A stretch of DNA of 64,000 nt from Rhodococcus sp. ABRD24. Its GTDB lineage: Bacteria > Actinomycetota > Actinomycetes > Mycobacteriales > Mycobacteriaceae. Position 1 is the stretch's first letter. Each line of letters begins with the position of its first letter. Below, in pieces: positions 26,614 to 35,844 of this stretch. The position numbers were made by a program, and so were the translations under genes. The stretch spans positions 1,488,001 through 1,552,000 of the forward strand of contig NZ_CP035319.1 of assembly GCF_004328705.1 (NCBI RefSeq), written 5' to 3'. The notes under the pieces were generated by a model that was not told the DNA's origin, did no database searches, and saw only the letters and a list, made by a program, of their open reading frames with translations.

Positions 26614-26666
26614 CACTTGAACGTGTTCAACTTGAGGGTAGCCTCAGAGTTGAACACGTTCAAGTG
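26614..26666. promoter_or_regulatory. double palindromic operator of the TetR operon
   Basis: CACTTGAACGTGTTCAACT at 26614-26632 and its exact reverse complement at 26648-26666. Each copy contains the palindrome TTGAAC-n2-GTTCAA. Centres are 33 bp apart, close to three helical turns, so two dimers could bind one face. Confidence 0.8.
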
Positions 26667-26691
26667 CACGAACCGATGCACTTTCACGCTG

Positions 26692-27027
26692 TTCGAGAGT
26701 TACCGGACCGAAGGGCGCGCCTGGGTGTGGGCGACGGGTTCAGCGCCGCCGGTCGCGTACTGCCTGGTCGACATCGTCGACGGTGGTGCGCACGTCGAGC
26801 ACCACGTCGCCGAATGGGCGCGCGACCGCGGACTGCCCGAGCTGACGCTCACGACATTCGTCGACGTTCCGTGGAACGGGCCGTACTACACACGGATCGG
26901 GTTCGAGATTCTGGCCACCGAAGATCTCGGCCCCGGGCTGCGGGCCGTCCGCGATCACGAGGCGACGCGCGGGCTCGATCGGTGGCCGCGCGTCGCCATG
27001 ACCCGGCACGTCCCGATCAGGCCGTAG
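26692..27027 (+). pseudogene. truncated GNAT acetyltransferase remnant
   Basis: The reading frame from 26692 encodes about 110 residues that match the C-terminal part of a GNAT acetyltransferase: GRAWVWATGSAPPVAYCLVD, AEWARDRGLPELTLTTFVDV and WNGPYYTRIGFEILA. Two parts are missing. The N-terminus stops immediately beside the TetR operator, and the sequence jumps from VDGGAHVEH directly to HVAEWARDRG, omitting the roughly 17-20 residue acetyl-CoA-binding loop (usually a Q/R-x-x-G-x-G/A motif). The deletion is in frame. No convincing start codon or ribosome site precedes it. Function as an enzyme is unlikely. Confidence 0.65.
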
Positions 27028-27039
27028 GTCCGGACCGGC

Positions 27040-28134
27040 CTACCCCGTCCAGCGCCCGGTGCGCGCGAACTCGTCGAGCACCGCCGCGGGACCGGTGAGA
27101 TCGATTCCCTCCGACGCCACCCAGTCGTCGCTGAAGTACGTACCGGAGTAGCGCTCGCCACCGTCGCACAGCAGTGTCACGACGCTGCCGCTACGACCCG
27201 ACGCGAGCATCTCGGCGACGAGCCCGAACGCACCCCACAGGTTGGTACCGGTGGAACCGCCCACCTTGCGCCCGAGCACGTCGCTGGCGTGCCGCATGGC
27301 CGCGACGGAACCGGCGTCAGGCACCTTGACCATGCGGTCGACTACCTGACCGACGAACGACGGCTCGACACGTGGCCGGCCGATGCCCTCGATGCGGGAG
27401 CCCCGCTCCGATGTGGACGTGATGGTGCAGTCGTCACAGCGCCACGCGTCGAAGAAGACGGAGTTCTCGGGGTCCACGACGCACAGTCCGGTGTCGAGCT
27501 TCCGGTACCGCAGGAACCGTCCGATCGTTGCCCCGGTGCCGCCGGTACCGGCACCGACGACGATCCATTCCGGGACCGGGTGATCCTCCTGCTGGAGCTG
27601 CGTGAAGATCGATTCCGCGATGTTGTTGTTGCCGCGCCAGTCGGTTGCCCGCTCCGCATGTGTGAACTGGTCCAAGTAGTGCCCACCGGTCTCGGCGGCC
27701 AGGCGTTGCGACTCGGCATAGATGCTCGACGGGTCGGTGACGAAGTGACAGCGGCCGCCCTGCGCCTCGATCAGCGCGATCTTGGCGGGGCTGGTGCTCG
27801 CCGGCATCACGGCGACGAACTCGAGGCCCAGCAGATTCGCGAAGTACGCCTCACTGACGGCCGTCGAACCGGACGACGCCTCGATCACCGTCGTGTTCTC
27901 GGTGACCCAGCCGTTGCAGATCGAGTACAGGAACAGCGAGCGCGCCAGGCGGTGCTTGAGACTGCCGGTGATGTGCGTCGACTCGTCCTTGAGGTACAGC
28001 TGGACGTTCCACGACGCCGGCAGCGGGTATCGCAGCAGGTGTGTGTCGGCGCTGCGCTGGGCGTCGGCCTCGATGAGGCGCACCGCGTTGTCGACCCAGG
28101 ACCGTGAGCTCCTGCGGTCGAGAACGGTGGTCAC
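27040..28134 (-). CDS. cds1: PLP-dependent cysteine synthase-fold enzyme, Cds1-like cysteine desulfhydrase
   Basis: Fold-type II PLP enzyme of 364 residues. The PLP lysine lies in [18 protein letters not shown] (near residue 60); the phosphate-binding loop is [35 protein letters not shown] is the substrate asparagine/serine loop region. It resembles the M. tuberculosis Rv3684 protein, reported as the cysteine desulfhydrase Cds1 that releases H2S, more than biosynthetic CysK or CysM. The GTG overlaps the stop of the DUF4229 gene upstream (GTGA at 28131). The name is by recalled similarity, so the exact reaction is less certain than the fold. Confidence 0.8.
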   Translation of the reverse strand: MTTVLDRRSSRSWVDNAVRLIEADAQRSADTHLLRYPLPASWNVQLYLKDESTHITGSLKHRLARSLFLYSICNGWVTENTTVIEASSGSTAVSEAYFANLLGLEFVAVMPASTSPAKIALIEAQGGRCHFVTDPSSIYAESQRLAAETGGHYLDQFTHAERATDWRGNNNIAESIFTQLQQEDHPVPEWIVVGAGTGGTGATIGRFLRYRKLDTGLCVVDPENSVFFDAWRCDDCTITSTSERGSRIEGIGRPRVEPSFVGQVVDRMVKVPDAGSVAAMRHASDVLGRKVGGSTGTNLWGAFGLVAEMLASGRSGSVVTLLCDGGERYSGTYFSDDWVASEGIDLTGPAAVLDEFARTGRWTG

Positions 28135-28484
28135 CGGTTCTGGTCCTCGCCCCGAAGCTTGGCATGGAGGTCGGCCTTGTCCGAGCGACGCTGGGCGTCG
28201 ATCGCCGTGATGGATTCGTTGACCCGACGCCGCAGCTTCGCGAACAGCACGAGCGAGAGCGGCAGTGCGATGAGGACCGCGAAGATCGCAGCGACGAGCA
28301 GCGGAATCTCGACGTCGAACAGTTTGGCGCCGCCGATGATGGCAACGGCGAGCACGACAACCAGCCCGAGTCGCGCCACCGAGTAGAGCGCGACATCGCG
28401 CGCGAGGCGCCCCTTCGTCACTCCATCGCTACTGGCCTGCTCGCGGGGCCGATCCGGACGATTCTGCGCTGCATCACTCACCAC
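28131..28484 (-). CDS. DUF4229 membrane protein
   Basis: Protein of 117 residues with two adjacent hydrophobic helices ([30 protein letters not shown] and [21 protein letters not shown]) and a charged C-terminal tail, the DUF4229 pattern. Function unknown. It is translationally coupled to the PLP enzyme. GTG start; a second GTG follows directly. Confidence 0.8.
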   Translation of the reverse strand: MVSDAAQNRPDRPREQASSDGVTKGRLARDVALYSVARLGLVVVLAVAIIGGAKLFDVEIPLLVAAIFAVLIALPLSLVLFAKLRRRVNESITAIDAQRRSDKADLHAKLRGEDQNR

Positions 28485-28635
28485 CTCAGCCTACCCATCA
28501 CCGAGTTTGCGACCTGTGTGTGTCCCGATCCGACCGTCGTCCACCGCCGCGAAGACGAACGGCACCACGCCGGTCCCGGCTATGTCGGGACTGAACTCCT
28601 GAATCAGGTCGACTGACAACCGTGACGGGGTTCGA

Positions 28636-28671
28636 GTGGCCGCTTTCGAATCGGTGGCCGTTTTCGAATCG
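28636..28671 (+). repeat. 18-bp tandem direct repeat abutting the bldC -35 box
   Basis: Two exact-register copies of GTGGCCGyTTTCGAATCG (28636-28653 and 28654-28671), differing at one base. Each contains the palindrome TTCGAA. The second copy ends at the base before TTGACA (28672-28677), so a bound protein would contact RNA polymerase. Confidence 0.8.
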
Positions 28672-28701
28672 TTGACAACGGACAGACAGAACCACCATAA
28701 G
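28672..28701 (+). promoter_or_regulatory. candidate bldC promoter
   Basis: TTGACA at 28672-28677, 18-bp spacer, CATAAG at 28696-28701. This would start transcription near 28708 and give a leader of about 215 nt before the bldC ATG. Confidence 0.45.
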
Positions 28702-28923
28702 GGGGTCCGACCCGACGCCGTCAGCGATTTCGGGGATCCGGTATGAAGACCTCGATTTGCCGCCCGACTCGCCCGTTTTGTCTATTACCTCCCCTTTACC
28801 AACTTTAGATCGTTCGAGTACCTGGGGGGTGTAGTGCCACGATGTCGGAGCCGGTCAACATTCCGACCGGTCCACGAATCCCCTGGCGGACCCTCGGGTC
28901 GGCCCCGAATTGTTGGAGGATCG

Positions 28924-29136
28924 ATGAGCGCACCCACCTACAACGGCGCCAAGGAAGCCCTGCTGACCCCGGGCCAGGTTGCCGCACTGTTCCACGTCGA
29001 CCCCAAGACCGTCACGCGCTGGGCGCACGCCGGCCGGCTCGGGTCCCTGCGCACCCCTGGCGGTCACCGACGGTTCCGGGAAGCCGAGGTGCTCGCGCTC
29101 CTCTCATCCCTGACCACCGAGGCGCACCACGCCTAG
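28924..29136 (+). CDS. bldC: BldC, MerR-like DNA-binding developmental regulator
   Basis: Small DNA-binding protein of 70 residues consisting of one winged helix-turn-helix of the MerR/BldC type: LLTPGQVAALFHVDPKTVTRWAHAG and RLGSLRTPGGHRRFREAEV. BldC controls entry into development in Streptomyces and is conserved in non-sporulating relatives, where its role is unclear. GGAGG lies before the ATG. The unusually long and repeat-bearing upstream region suggests tight regulation. Confidence 0.92.
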   Translation: MSAPTYNGAKEALLTPGQVAALFHVDPKTVTRWAHAGRLGSLRTPGGHRRFREAEVLALLSSLTTEAHHA

Positions 29137-29202
29137 ACGCCGATCGGCCGGCCGATACCCGACCGGCCCGGACACGGCTACCCTCGTATCAGGAGGTGCA
29201 CC

Positions 29203-29442
29203 GTGATCTACCTATTGGCGTTGATCGGCCTGGTAACGCTCGCCGTGCTGTTCTGGAAGGCATTCGGGCCGACCGCGGCCACTGCCGCTCGGGGTCCTGG
29301 CAGTGGCGCGGGTGGTGGCCGCGGCAGCGTTCGCGGCCCGGACGACGATCCCGAGTTCCTGTGGCGCGTCGAACGCGACACCCACCGTCGGCAGTCCGAC
29401 CATCGACCCGGTTCGGACACGCCCCCCGATCCAGAGGGCTAG
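29203..29442 (+). CDS. small membrane-anchored hypothetical protein
   Basis: Protein of 79 residues: an N-terminal helix (IYLLALIGLVTLAVLFWKAF) and a glycine-rich, charged tail (DDDPEFLWRVERDTHRR). AGGAGG precedes the GTG, which fixes the start. No function known; it follows bldC by 66 bp and ends before a strong terminator. Confidence 0.75.
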   Translation: MIYLLALIGLVTLAVLFWKAFGPTAATAARGPGSGAGGGRGSVRGPDDDPEFLWRVERDTHRRQSDHRPGSDTPPDPEG

Positions 29443-29473
29443 AACCGGGCTGAGGAACAGGCGAACAGCAGAA

Positions 29474-29521
29474 CAGAGACGGGTGCGCCCGGGCCGATCG
29501 GCCCGGGCGCACCCGTCTCTG
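29474..29521. terminator. 48-bp perfect palindrome, bidirectional terminator
   Basis: Arms 29474-29495 and 29500-29521 are exact reverse complements around the centre GATC (arm core GGGTGCGCCCGGGCC). It lies between the convergent small membrane gene and ccsB and would form a 22-bp hairpin on either transcript. Confidence 0.9.
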
Positions 29522-29559
29522 CTCTGTTTCGACTTACCCGGTCTCGACTTGCGTGTCGA

Positions 29560-30528
29560 TCAGGTCAGACCCGCATAGGAATGCAGGCCGGACACCACCA
29601 TGTTGATGATGAACAGGTTGAACAGCATTGCCACGAAGCCCGCAATGTTGATCCAGGCCGCCTTGGTGTCCCGCCAGCCCGAGGTAGCCCGGGCGTGCAG
29701 GTACGCCGCGTAGATCACCCATGCGATGAACGAGACGGTCTCCTTGGGATCCCAGCCCCAGAACCGTCCCCATGCCGCCTCGGCCCAGATCGCACCGAGA
29801 ATGATGCCGGCACCGAACAGCGGGAACGCGACGATCGTCGTCTTGTACGCGAGCCGGTCGAGGGTCTGTGCGTCGGGCAGACGCTGTGCAATCTTGCCGA
29901 AGGGCCCGGAACTCTCCTCGCCCATCGGGAACTTCATCCGGTACAGGAACAGCATGCTCGCAATACCGGAGACCATGAAGATGCCGCTGCCGACGCTGAT
30001 GATCGTGACGTGGATGGGCAGCCAGAAGGACTTGAGTGCCGGAACCACCGGGGCCGCGTCGGCATACAGCACGGTGGCGGCGAGGAACATCAGGATCAGC
30101 ACGGGCACCAGCAGGAACACCCACAGGTCCGCGGTCTTGCGGAGCACGACGATGCCCGCGATCATCGCAGCCGCGCACGCCATCGTGACGAACTCGTACA
30201 TGTTGCCGAGCGGGAACCGCTCGGTGGCGAACCCGCGGAGCACGATCGACGCGACGTGCAGGACGACACCGACGATCAGCAGGGCATAACCCATGCCGCC
30301 GAGCTTTTCCGACCAGGTCTTACCGGGTGCTTCGACCACCCGGCCGGGCATCTGCGCGGTCGCCGCGACATCGACGCCGCCCGCGGCCACGAGTTCGCGC
30401 TCCTGTACGACCCGGGCCCGCATCGAGGCGTACCGCGCGATCAGCAGCACCGTCGCCAGGACGTAGACGGCAAACGCCGACTCGAACGACCAGTCGCTGT
30501 ACTGAGCGAGTGTCTCGTTGATCGTCAT
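29560..30528 (-). CDS. ccsB: cytochrome c biogenesis protein CcsB (CcsA/ResC type)
   Basis: Membrane protein of 322 residues, about eight helices, the heme-handling half of the system II cytochrome c synthase. The heme-binding WWD motif is WGRFWGWDPKE at about residues 253-263, with a flanking histidine in FWLPIHVTIISVGSG. It works with ResB to deliver heme to apocytochrome c outside the membrane. Its ATG overlaps the resB stop (ATGA at 30525). The order resA-like, ccdA, resB, ccsB matches Rv0526-Rv0529. Confidence 0.93.
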   Translation of the reverse strand: MTINETLAQYSDWSFESAFAVYVLATVLLIARYASMRARVVQERELVAAGGVDVAATAQMPGRVVEAPGKTWSEKLGGMGYALLIVGVVLHVASIVLRGFATERFPLGNMYEFVTMACAAAMIAGIVVLRKTADLWVFLLVPVLILMFLAATVLYADAAPVVPALKSFWLPIHVTIISVGSGIFMVSGIASMLFLYRMKFPMGEESSGPFGKIAQRLPDAQTLDRLAYKTTIVAFPLFGAGIILGAIWAEAAWGRFWGWDPKETVSFIAWVIYAAYLHARATSGWRDTKAAWINIAGFVAMLFNLFIINMVVSGLHSYAGLT

Positions 30529-32222
30529 GAATTCATCTCCTGCGCGTCGCGCGCTCGTGTTGTCCGCGATGACGTGGCGTCACCCAACAATCGGGTGCTC
30601 AACCGATCGAACTCGTCGCCCCATCCGGCCTGATCGGTCCGGGCGAGACCACCGAGCTCTACTACGGTACGTCGTTCATCCTCGGTCAATGTAGCCGACG
30701 CGGTGTCGGCATCCTTTCCTGGACCGTTCACCGGGTAGATCCGGACCCAGATGCGCCGGCGCTTGATGACGAGCGAGACCAGCAGTCCGCCCATCATGAA
30801 CAGTGACGACACCAGCACCCATTGCTGGGCCGGATCGTGCGAGACCTGCAGGTTCACGAAGTCGACGGCACCGTCGAACCGCACCTGGGTACCGTCGGCG
30901 AGGGTCTTGCTCTCCCCGGGGAAGAGGTTGACGCGCTCCTGCTTGACCAGTCGGCCCTGGTTGATCATTTCCTTGTTCAGTGAGAACAGGGACTGCGGGT
31001 TACCCGTGTCCAGCCCGGTGTCGCCCTTGTAGATGTCGATCGCGACCGCCGGATCGTTCATCGCCGGGAAACTCGACGACAGCAGATTCCCGTGGAACAG
31101 GGCCGTCGGCGCGAACAGACCCTCGATCGCGATCTGGTTCTTACGCCGGTCGTCCTCGTTCGGGTACAGGCCGCCGGGCGGATCGAAGCGCATCGCGCCA
31201 CTCGACAGGAACGTCGTCGCGTCGTCGGGCTGCCACTGTATGGTCTCCGTTCGCGTCTGACCGTTCGGGAACGTCACGGTGAAGGTCGGCGCGTAGCCGT
31301 GACCCTGCAGGTAGACGCGGTCCCCGGCGACGCGAAGCGGGTGATTGACCTTGAGCTGCGCGTCCTGCCATGTGTTCGTCTCGAGGTCGTCACCGGCCTG
31401 GTACGAAATGTTCGAGGTGAACATCTCGGCCTGACCGTTCTCGAGGTAGTCGGCCGTGAAGTCCTTGACCCGGATGCACAGCGGTTCCATACCGGTTCCG
31501 TCCCGCTCGTTGCCCGCCCGGAAGGAGTCGAACACCGCCGGCGACGTGGTGCACAGTCCCGCACCATTGTTCGCGATGACGATGACGTTGCCCTCGTAGC
31601 TGAACAGCTTGCCGACGGCGATCGCGACGAGCAGCGCCACGAGGGAGAGGTGGAAGACCAGGTTGCCGGCCTCCCGCAGGAAGCCCTTCTCCGCGGAAAG
31701 CGTGATCTCACCGGGGTGCTGCGCACGTTCGCCACCTTCTCGCTCGACGATGCGCCAGCCGCGGAGCTGGCGTCGGACCCGCTCGGCCATGGCCTTCGGG
31801 TCCTCGTCGACGGTCTCGCTGCGATGGTGCGGGAGCCGGCCGAGATTGCGCGGCGCGGCGACCGGCTTGGCCCGCAGCGCCTTCGCGTACTCCACGCAGC
31901 GCGGGACGATGCAGCCGACAAGCGAAACGAACAGCAGCACGTAGATCGCGGTGAACCAGAAGCTGCCGAACACGTCGAACAGCTCGAGCTTGTCCATGAG
32001 CGGCCCGAGAGTGGGCCGGGACGCGATGTAGGTGTTGACCTTGCCCTCATTGAGGCTGCGCTGCGGGAGCAGCGCGCCGGGAATCGCGGCAAGGGCGAGC
32101 AGGAAGAGCAGGACCAGGGCGGTCCGCATCGAGGTGAGGGCGCGCCAGGAGTTGCGACCGAGCGCGACGATCCGGCCGGGCAGCGACTGCCGCGGCGGAC
32201 GGGGACTGTCTTGTGCCGTCAT
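30525..32222 (-). CDS. resB: cytochrome c biogenesis protein ResB
   Basis: System II partner of CcsB, 565 residues. It has N-terminal helices ([23 protein letters not shown] at about 32-55, [21 protein letters not shown]), a third ([21 protein letters not shown]), a large exported domain of about 250 residues ([30 protein letters not shown]) and a final helix ([21 protein letters not shown]). Domain order and length fit ResB. Coupled by 4-nt overlaps with ccdA and ccsB. Confidence 0.93.
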   Translation of the reverse strand: MTAQDSPRPPRQSLPGRIVALGRNSWRALTSMRTALVLLFLLALAAIPGALLPQRSLNEGKVNTYIASRPTLGPLMDKLELFDVFGSFWFTAIYVLLFVSLVGCIVPRCVEYAKALRAKPVAAPRNLGRLPHHRSETVDEDPKAMAERVRRQLRGWRIVEREGGERAQHPGEITLSAEKGFLREAGNLVFHLSLVALLVAIAVGKLFSYEGNVIVIANNGAGLCTTSPAVFDSFRAGNERDGTGMEPLCIRVKDFTADYLENGQAEMFTSNISYQAGDDLETNTWQDAQLKVNHPLRVAGDRVYLQGHGYAPTFTVTFPNGQTRTETIQWQPDDATTFLSSGAMRFDPPGGLYPNEDDRRKNQIAIEGLFAPTALFHGNLLSSSFPAMNDPAVAIDIYKGDTGLDTGNPQSLFSLNKEMINQGRLVKQERVNLFPGESKTLADGTQVRFDGAVDFVNLQVSHDPAQQWVLVSSLFMMGGLLVSLVIKRRRIWVRIYPVNGPGKDADTASATLTEDERRTVVELGGLARTDQAGWGDEFDRLSTRLLGDATSSRTTRARDAQEMNS

Positions 32223-33046
32223 ATCGGCAGGGTCACCTCCGAGATAAATGCGTCACGGACCCAGCCGACGAACTGGTCCCAGGCGCCGGTGACCAGCGCG
32301 ATGCCGACCGCCACCAACATGATTCCGCCGAAGATCTGAATGGCTCGGCTGTTGCGGCGCAGCCAGCCGACGCCCCGCAGTGCGCGGGCGGATCCGAGTG
32401 CGACGAGCACGAACGGCAGGCCGAGCCCCAGGCAATACGCGACGATGAGTGCGACGCCGCGCGCCGCAGTCGCTCCGTCGGTGCCGGACGCGACCGAGAT
32501 GACCCCGGCCAGCGTCGGCCCCAGGCACGGCGTCCAGCCGAGCGCGAACACCGCGCCGAGTAGCGGTGCGCCGGCAAGGCTCGAGATGCGGCGCGGCGCG
32601 AGACGGGTGTCCTTCTGCAACGCCGGGACGAGGCCGATGAAGACCAGGCCCATTGCGATCGTGACCACACCGCCGACACGCTGGAGCACCTCGCGGTTGA
32701 TCGACAGCGCCTGGATCGCCCCGAAGACCGACGCCGTCGCGAGAACGAACACCACGGTGAACCCGGCGACGAACAGACCCGCGGCGCCGGCGACCCGCAG
32801 GCGACCGTCACGAATGGTCTTCGTCCGGGTCGCGGCCTCTGCCGAGGTGACCGCGGGCGCATCCGCGCCGACCACTCCCGCCAGGTACGAAAGGTAACCG
32901 GGGACGAGCGGTACGACGCACGGCGACGCAAACGACACGAGTCCGGCGAGTACACACGCGCCGAGCGCGAGCAGCAGCGGGCCAGTGGACGCAGTCGTCT
33001 GAAACGCATCGCCGACCCCGGCGAGCAGGATGATGTCGCCGGTCAT
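32219..33046 (-). CDS. ccdA: CcdA, thiol-disulfide electron carrier of the membrane
   Basis: Membrane protein of 275 residues, six or more helices, moving reducing power from cytoplasmic thioredoxin to the exported thioredoxin-like protein. The two redox cysteines are Cys43 in [16 protein letters not shown] and Cys174 in [14 protein letters not shown]. Overlaps its neighbours by ATGA on both sides, so production is coupled to the ResA-like protein and ResB. Confidence 0.93.
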   Translation of the reverse strand: MTGDIILLAGVGDAFQTTASTGPLLLALGACVLAGLVSFASPCVVPLVPGYLSYLAGVVGADAPAVTSAEAATRTKTIRDGRLRVAGAAGLFVAGFTVVFVLATASVFGAIQALSINREVLQRVGGVVTIAMGLVFIGLVPALQKDTRLAPRRISSLAGAPLLGAVFALGWTPCLGPTLAGVISVASGTDGATAARGVALIVAYCLGLGLPFVLVALGSARALRGVGWLRRNSRAIQIFGGIMLVAVGIALVTGAWDQFVGWVRDAFISEVTLPI

Positions 33047-33648
33047 CCCTGTTCCCGGGCGATGCGTTCGACCACAGGCTGGAGATCGTCTGCCAGTAGT
33101 TCCTTGAGATAGACCGCGGCGACGCGATGTTCACGGTCGAGCACGATCGTGGTCGGAATGACGCTGGTCGGGTAGTTCTCGCCGAGCGCGAGCAGCGAAC
33201 GCATCGCCGGATCGTAGATCGACGGGTACGTCACCCGATTGTCGATCACGAAGTCCTGCGCCTTGTCCTTGGTGTGGTCGCGCACATTGATGCCGAGGAA
33301 CTGGACGCCGAGGTCCTTGGTGTTCTCGTAGACCTTCTCGAGATCGTCGGCCTCTCCGCGGCACGGCCCACACCACTGGCCCCACACATTGAGCACAACC
33401 ACCTGGTCCGGAAAATCCGACAGCGACGTCGTCTTGCCGTCGGTCATCAGGTCGGGCCCGGAAACGTTACCGATGGTGCCGCGGTCCGACGGCGGATCGT
33501 AGAACAGTTCGGTCTTGCCGCCGGGCGAGACGAACACGAACGTCCCACCCTGGGCGACGGCGTCGTCACCAGTGGCGCATCCGGCCACTGTCGCGGTGAC
33601 GACGAGCGAACACGCCGCGGCCGCCAATCGCAGGGAAGGGAACTTCAT
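33043..33648 (-). CDS. ResA-like thioredoxin lipoprotein
   Basis: Exported thioredoxin-fold protein of 201 residues. A lipoprotein signal ends at Cys24 (TATVAGC), and the active site WCGPC has cysteines at 93 and 96 after [28 protein letters not shown] contains the cis-proline of the thioredoxin fold. It reduces apocytochrome c cysteines before heme attachment, drawing electrons from CcdA. Start ATG 33648 overlaps the TGA of the histidine phosphatase gene. Confidence 0.92.
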   Translation of the reverse strand: MKFPSLRLAAAACSLVVTATVAGCATGDDAVAQGGTFVFVSPGGKTELFYDPPSDRGTIGNVSGPDLMTDGKTTSLSDFPDQVVVLNVWGQWCGPCRGEADDLEKVYENTKDLGVQFLGINVRDHTKDKAQDFVIDNRVTYPSIYDPAMRSLLALGENYPTSVIPTTIVLDREHRVAAVYLKELLADDLQPVVERIAREQG

Positions 33649-34328
33649 GCGCCGGTCACCCTCGGGTCCGACGCACCGGCCGGCTCGGAGTAGACGATGT
33701 CCACGAGGGTGTCCCCCTCGTAAACCAGCGATGTCAGCGACGCGAGGCCACACTGACGGTTGCGCGGATCGTGCCACAGACGCTCACCCTGCAGGAACCG
33801 GCGCAGCGTCCACACCGGGAGCTGATGACTCACGCACACCGCCTCGTGACCTACAGCCGCGACGCGCGCGGCATTCACCGCGGCGAGCATGCGGTGTGCG
33901 ATCTGCAGGTACGGCTCGCCCCACGACGGGGTGAACGGGTCGCGCAGTTTCCACCAGTGCCGCGGGCGGCGCAGCGCACCGTCGCCGACCGCCACCTTGA
34001 GGCCCTCGAACTCGTTACCGGCCTCGATGAGGTTGGCGTCGGTCGCGATCGTCAGCCCGTGCTTCTCCGCGATCGGTGCGGCGGTCTCCTGCGCGCGCTG
34101 GAGCGGGGACGCGACGACGTGGGTGATGTCGTGGGATGCCAGCACCGACGCCACCGACCGGGCCTGCGACTCGCCCGCCACCGAAAGCCGGAAATTCGGC
34201 AGACGTCCGTAGAGGATGCCGCTCGGGTTGTGCACCTCGCCGTGCCGGAGCACGTGCACGATGGTCCGGGTGTCGGAGTGGTCGGCGGCAGCGCTCGATT
34301 TGTCAGCGCCGGTCGGGGCGTCGGTCAC
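33645..34328 (-). CDS. histidine phosphatase family protein
   Basis: Phosphoglycerate-mutase-like protein of 227 residues with the catalytic VLRHGEVHNPSGILYGRLP (His in RHG), the second-site SPLQRAQETAAPIA, an acid in LIEAGNEFEG and a second histidine in VCVSHQLPVW. Substrate unknown; the M. tuberculosis homologue (Rv0525) occupies the same place. GTG start; ATGA overlap with the ResA-like gene makes it the first gene of the cytochrome c maturation operon after hemL. Confidence 0.88.
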   Translation of the reverse strand: MTDAPTGADKSSAAADHSDTRTIVHVLRHGEVHNPSGILYGRLPNFRLSVAGESQARSVASVLASHDITHVVASPLQRAQETAAPIAEKHGLTIATDANLIEAGNEFEGLKVAVGDGALRRPRHWWKLRDPFTPSWGEPYLQIAHRMLAAVNAARVAAVGHEAVCVSHQLPVWTLRRFLQGERLWHDPRNRQCGLASLTSLVYEGDTLVDIVYSEPAGASDPRVTGA

Positions 34329-34371
34329 GGTGGTGGTCCCTGCGTTCGGTGGTCAGGCGGTGTTGCTGCGG

Positions 34372-35694
34372 TCAGTTCTGGGCGGCTGCGGCGGCCTTGG
34401 CCGCATGGGGTGCGGCGTCGGCGATCTTGGAGAAGGCGTTGTCGTCGAGGGCGGACGAGACGAACCACGCCTCGTACGCGCTCGGCGGCGCGTAGATGCC
34501 CCGCGAGAGCAACGCATGGAAGAAGTCGGGGAACCGCCAGGTGTCGCTGGCCTTGGCCTCGGCGTAGTTGGTGACCGGATCCTCGGTGAAGAACACGCTG
34601 ACCAGAGTCCCCGCGTACTGGACGCGATGCGCGACGCCCTCCGCAGCGAGCGCGTCACCGAGGATGGTGCCGAGCCGCGTGGCGTTGCGCTCGAGTGCGG
34701 CGTACACCGCGTCGTCGGCGGCCTGCAAGTTCGCCAGTCCCGCCGCGACGGCGACAGGGTTTCCGGACAGCGTGCCCGCCTGGTAGACGGGACCCTCGGG
34801 GGCCAGCCGGCTCATGACGTCGGCCCGGCCACCGAACGCGGCGGCGGGCAACCCACCGCTCATGACCTTGCCGAAGGTGTAGAGGTCGCCGGCGACACCC
34901 TCACGTCCGTACCAGCCTGAGCGGCTGACCCGGAAGCCGGTCATGACCTCGTCCATGATCAGCAGCGCGCCGTGCTCGGTGGTGAGCGCGCGCAAGCCCT
35001 CGTTGAAACCGGGGAGCGGCGCGACGGCGCCCATGTTCCCGGCGGCAGCCTCGGTGATGACACACGCGATCTCGCCGGGGTTCGCGGCGAAGGCGGCACG
35101 GACGGCCTCGAGGTCGTTGTAGGGCACGACGATGGTGTCCTCGGCCTGCGCGCCCGTCACACCGGGTGAGGTGGGCAGGCCGAAGGTGGCCAGGCCCGAG
35201 CCGGCGTCGGCGAGCAGCGCGTCGACATGGCCGTGGTAGCAGCCGGAGAACTTGATGATCTTGGAACGGCCGGTGAAGCCGCGGGCCAGGCGGACCGCGC
35301 TCATCGTGGCCTCGGTGCCGGAGTTGACCAGACGTACCTGCTCGACGGGAGCGACCCGGGCGACGATCTCCTCCGCGAGCGCGATCTCGCCCTCGGTGGG
35401 CGCGCCGAAGGACAGTCCGGTGGTGGCGGCCTTCTGCACCGCCTCGACGACGGCGGGGTGGGCGTGGCCGAGGATCATCGGACCCCACGAGCACACGAGG
35501 TCGACGTAGTCGTTGCCGTCGACGTCGGTGAGGGTGCAGCCGGACGCCGAGGCGATGAAGCGGGGCGCGCCGCCGACGGAACCGAACGCGCGGACAGGGG
35601 AGTTGACGCCGCCGGGAATGACCTTGGCCGCCCGCTCGAAGAGCTGGGTGGAACGGGTGTCGCGAAGGTCGGGTCCAGCGGAGGCAGCAGTCAC
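34372..35694 (-). CDS. hemL: HemL, glutamate-1-semialdehyde 2,1-aminomutase
   Basis: PLP/PMP enzyme of 440 residues converting glutamate-1-semialdehyde to 5-aminolevulinate, the second step of the C5 heme pathway whose first enzyme is HemA (54126-55496). Signatures: [49 protein letters not shown] and the PLP lysine in [21 protein letters not shown] 35694 is preceded by a -10-like GACACT seven nucleotides away and may be leaderless. It is separated from hemB-D by about 15 kb, as in mycobacteria. Confidence 0.95.
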   Translation of the reverse strand: MTAASAGPDLRDTRSTQLFERAAKVIPGGVNSPVRAFGSVGGAPRFIASASGCTLTDVDGNDYVDLVCSWGPMILGHAHPAVVEAVQKAATTGLSFGAPTEGEIALAEEIVARVAPVEQVRLVNSGTEATMSAVRLARGFTGRSKIIKFSGCYHGHVDALLADAGSGLATFGLPTSPGVTGAQAEDTIVVPYNDLEAVRAAFAANPGEIACVITEAAAGNMGAVAPLPGFNEGLRALTTEHGALLIMDEVMTGFRVSRSGWYGREGVAGDLYTFGKVMSGGLPAAAFGGRADVMSRLAPEGPVYQAGTLSGNPVAVAAGLANLQAADDAVYAALERNATRLGTILGDALAAEGVAHRVQYAGTLVSVFFTEDPVTNYAEAKASDTWRFPDFFHALLSRGIYAPPSAYEAWFVSSALDDNAFSKIADAAPHAAKAAAAAQN

Positions 35695-35831
35695 GGATTC
35701 CAGTGTCCCAGTTCTGTCGAATTTGCCAACGACAGGGTGTAGGAGGTGGCGGGAATCACACCGCTTTTGCGCCTCCATCCTCGCAGGTCCGCTGCTACCG
35801 GAGTTCCCCAGCAGGGTCGTCCGGCCCGCAT

Positions 35832-35844
35832 TACCGTCGGGTCA
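35832..35844 (+). promoter_or_regulatory. leaderless promoter of the acyl-CoA oxidase gene
   Basis: TACCGT at 35832-35837 (TAnnnT) is followed by six nucleotides and ATG 35844. There is no ribosome site, consistent with a leaderless transcript. Confidence 0.45.

Larger units (their letters stand above)
28485..28923. other. 439-bp regulatory region upstream of bldC
   Basis: No gene of known type fits this stretch. It contains the tandem repeat at 28636-28671, a TTGACA promoter immediately after it, and then about 220 bp of transcribed leader, AT-richer around 28775-28815, with a GGAGG ribosome site before bldC. A second promoter near the TTTAGATCG around 28805 is possible. Confidence 0.6.
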
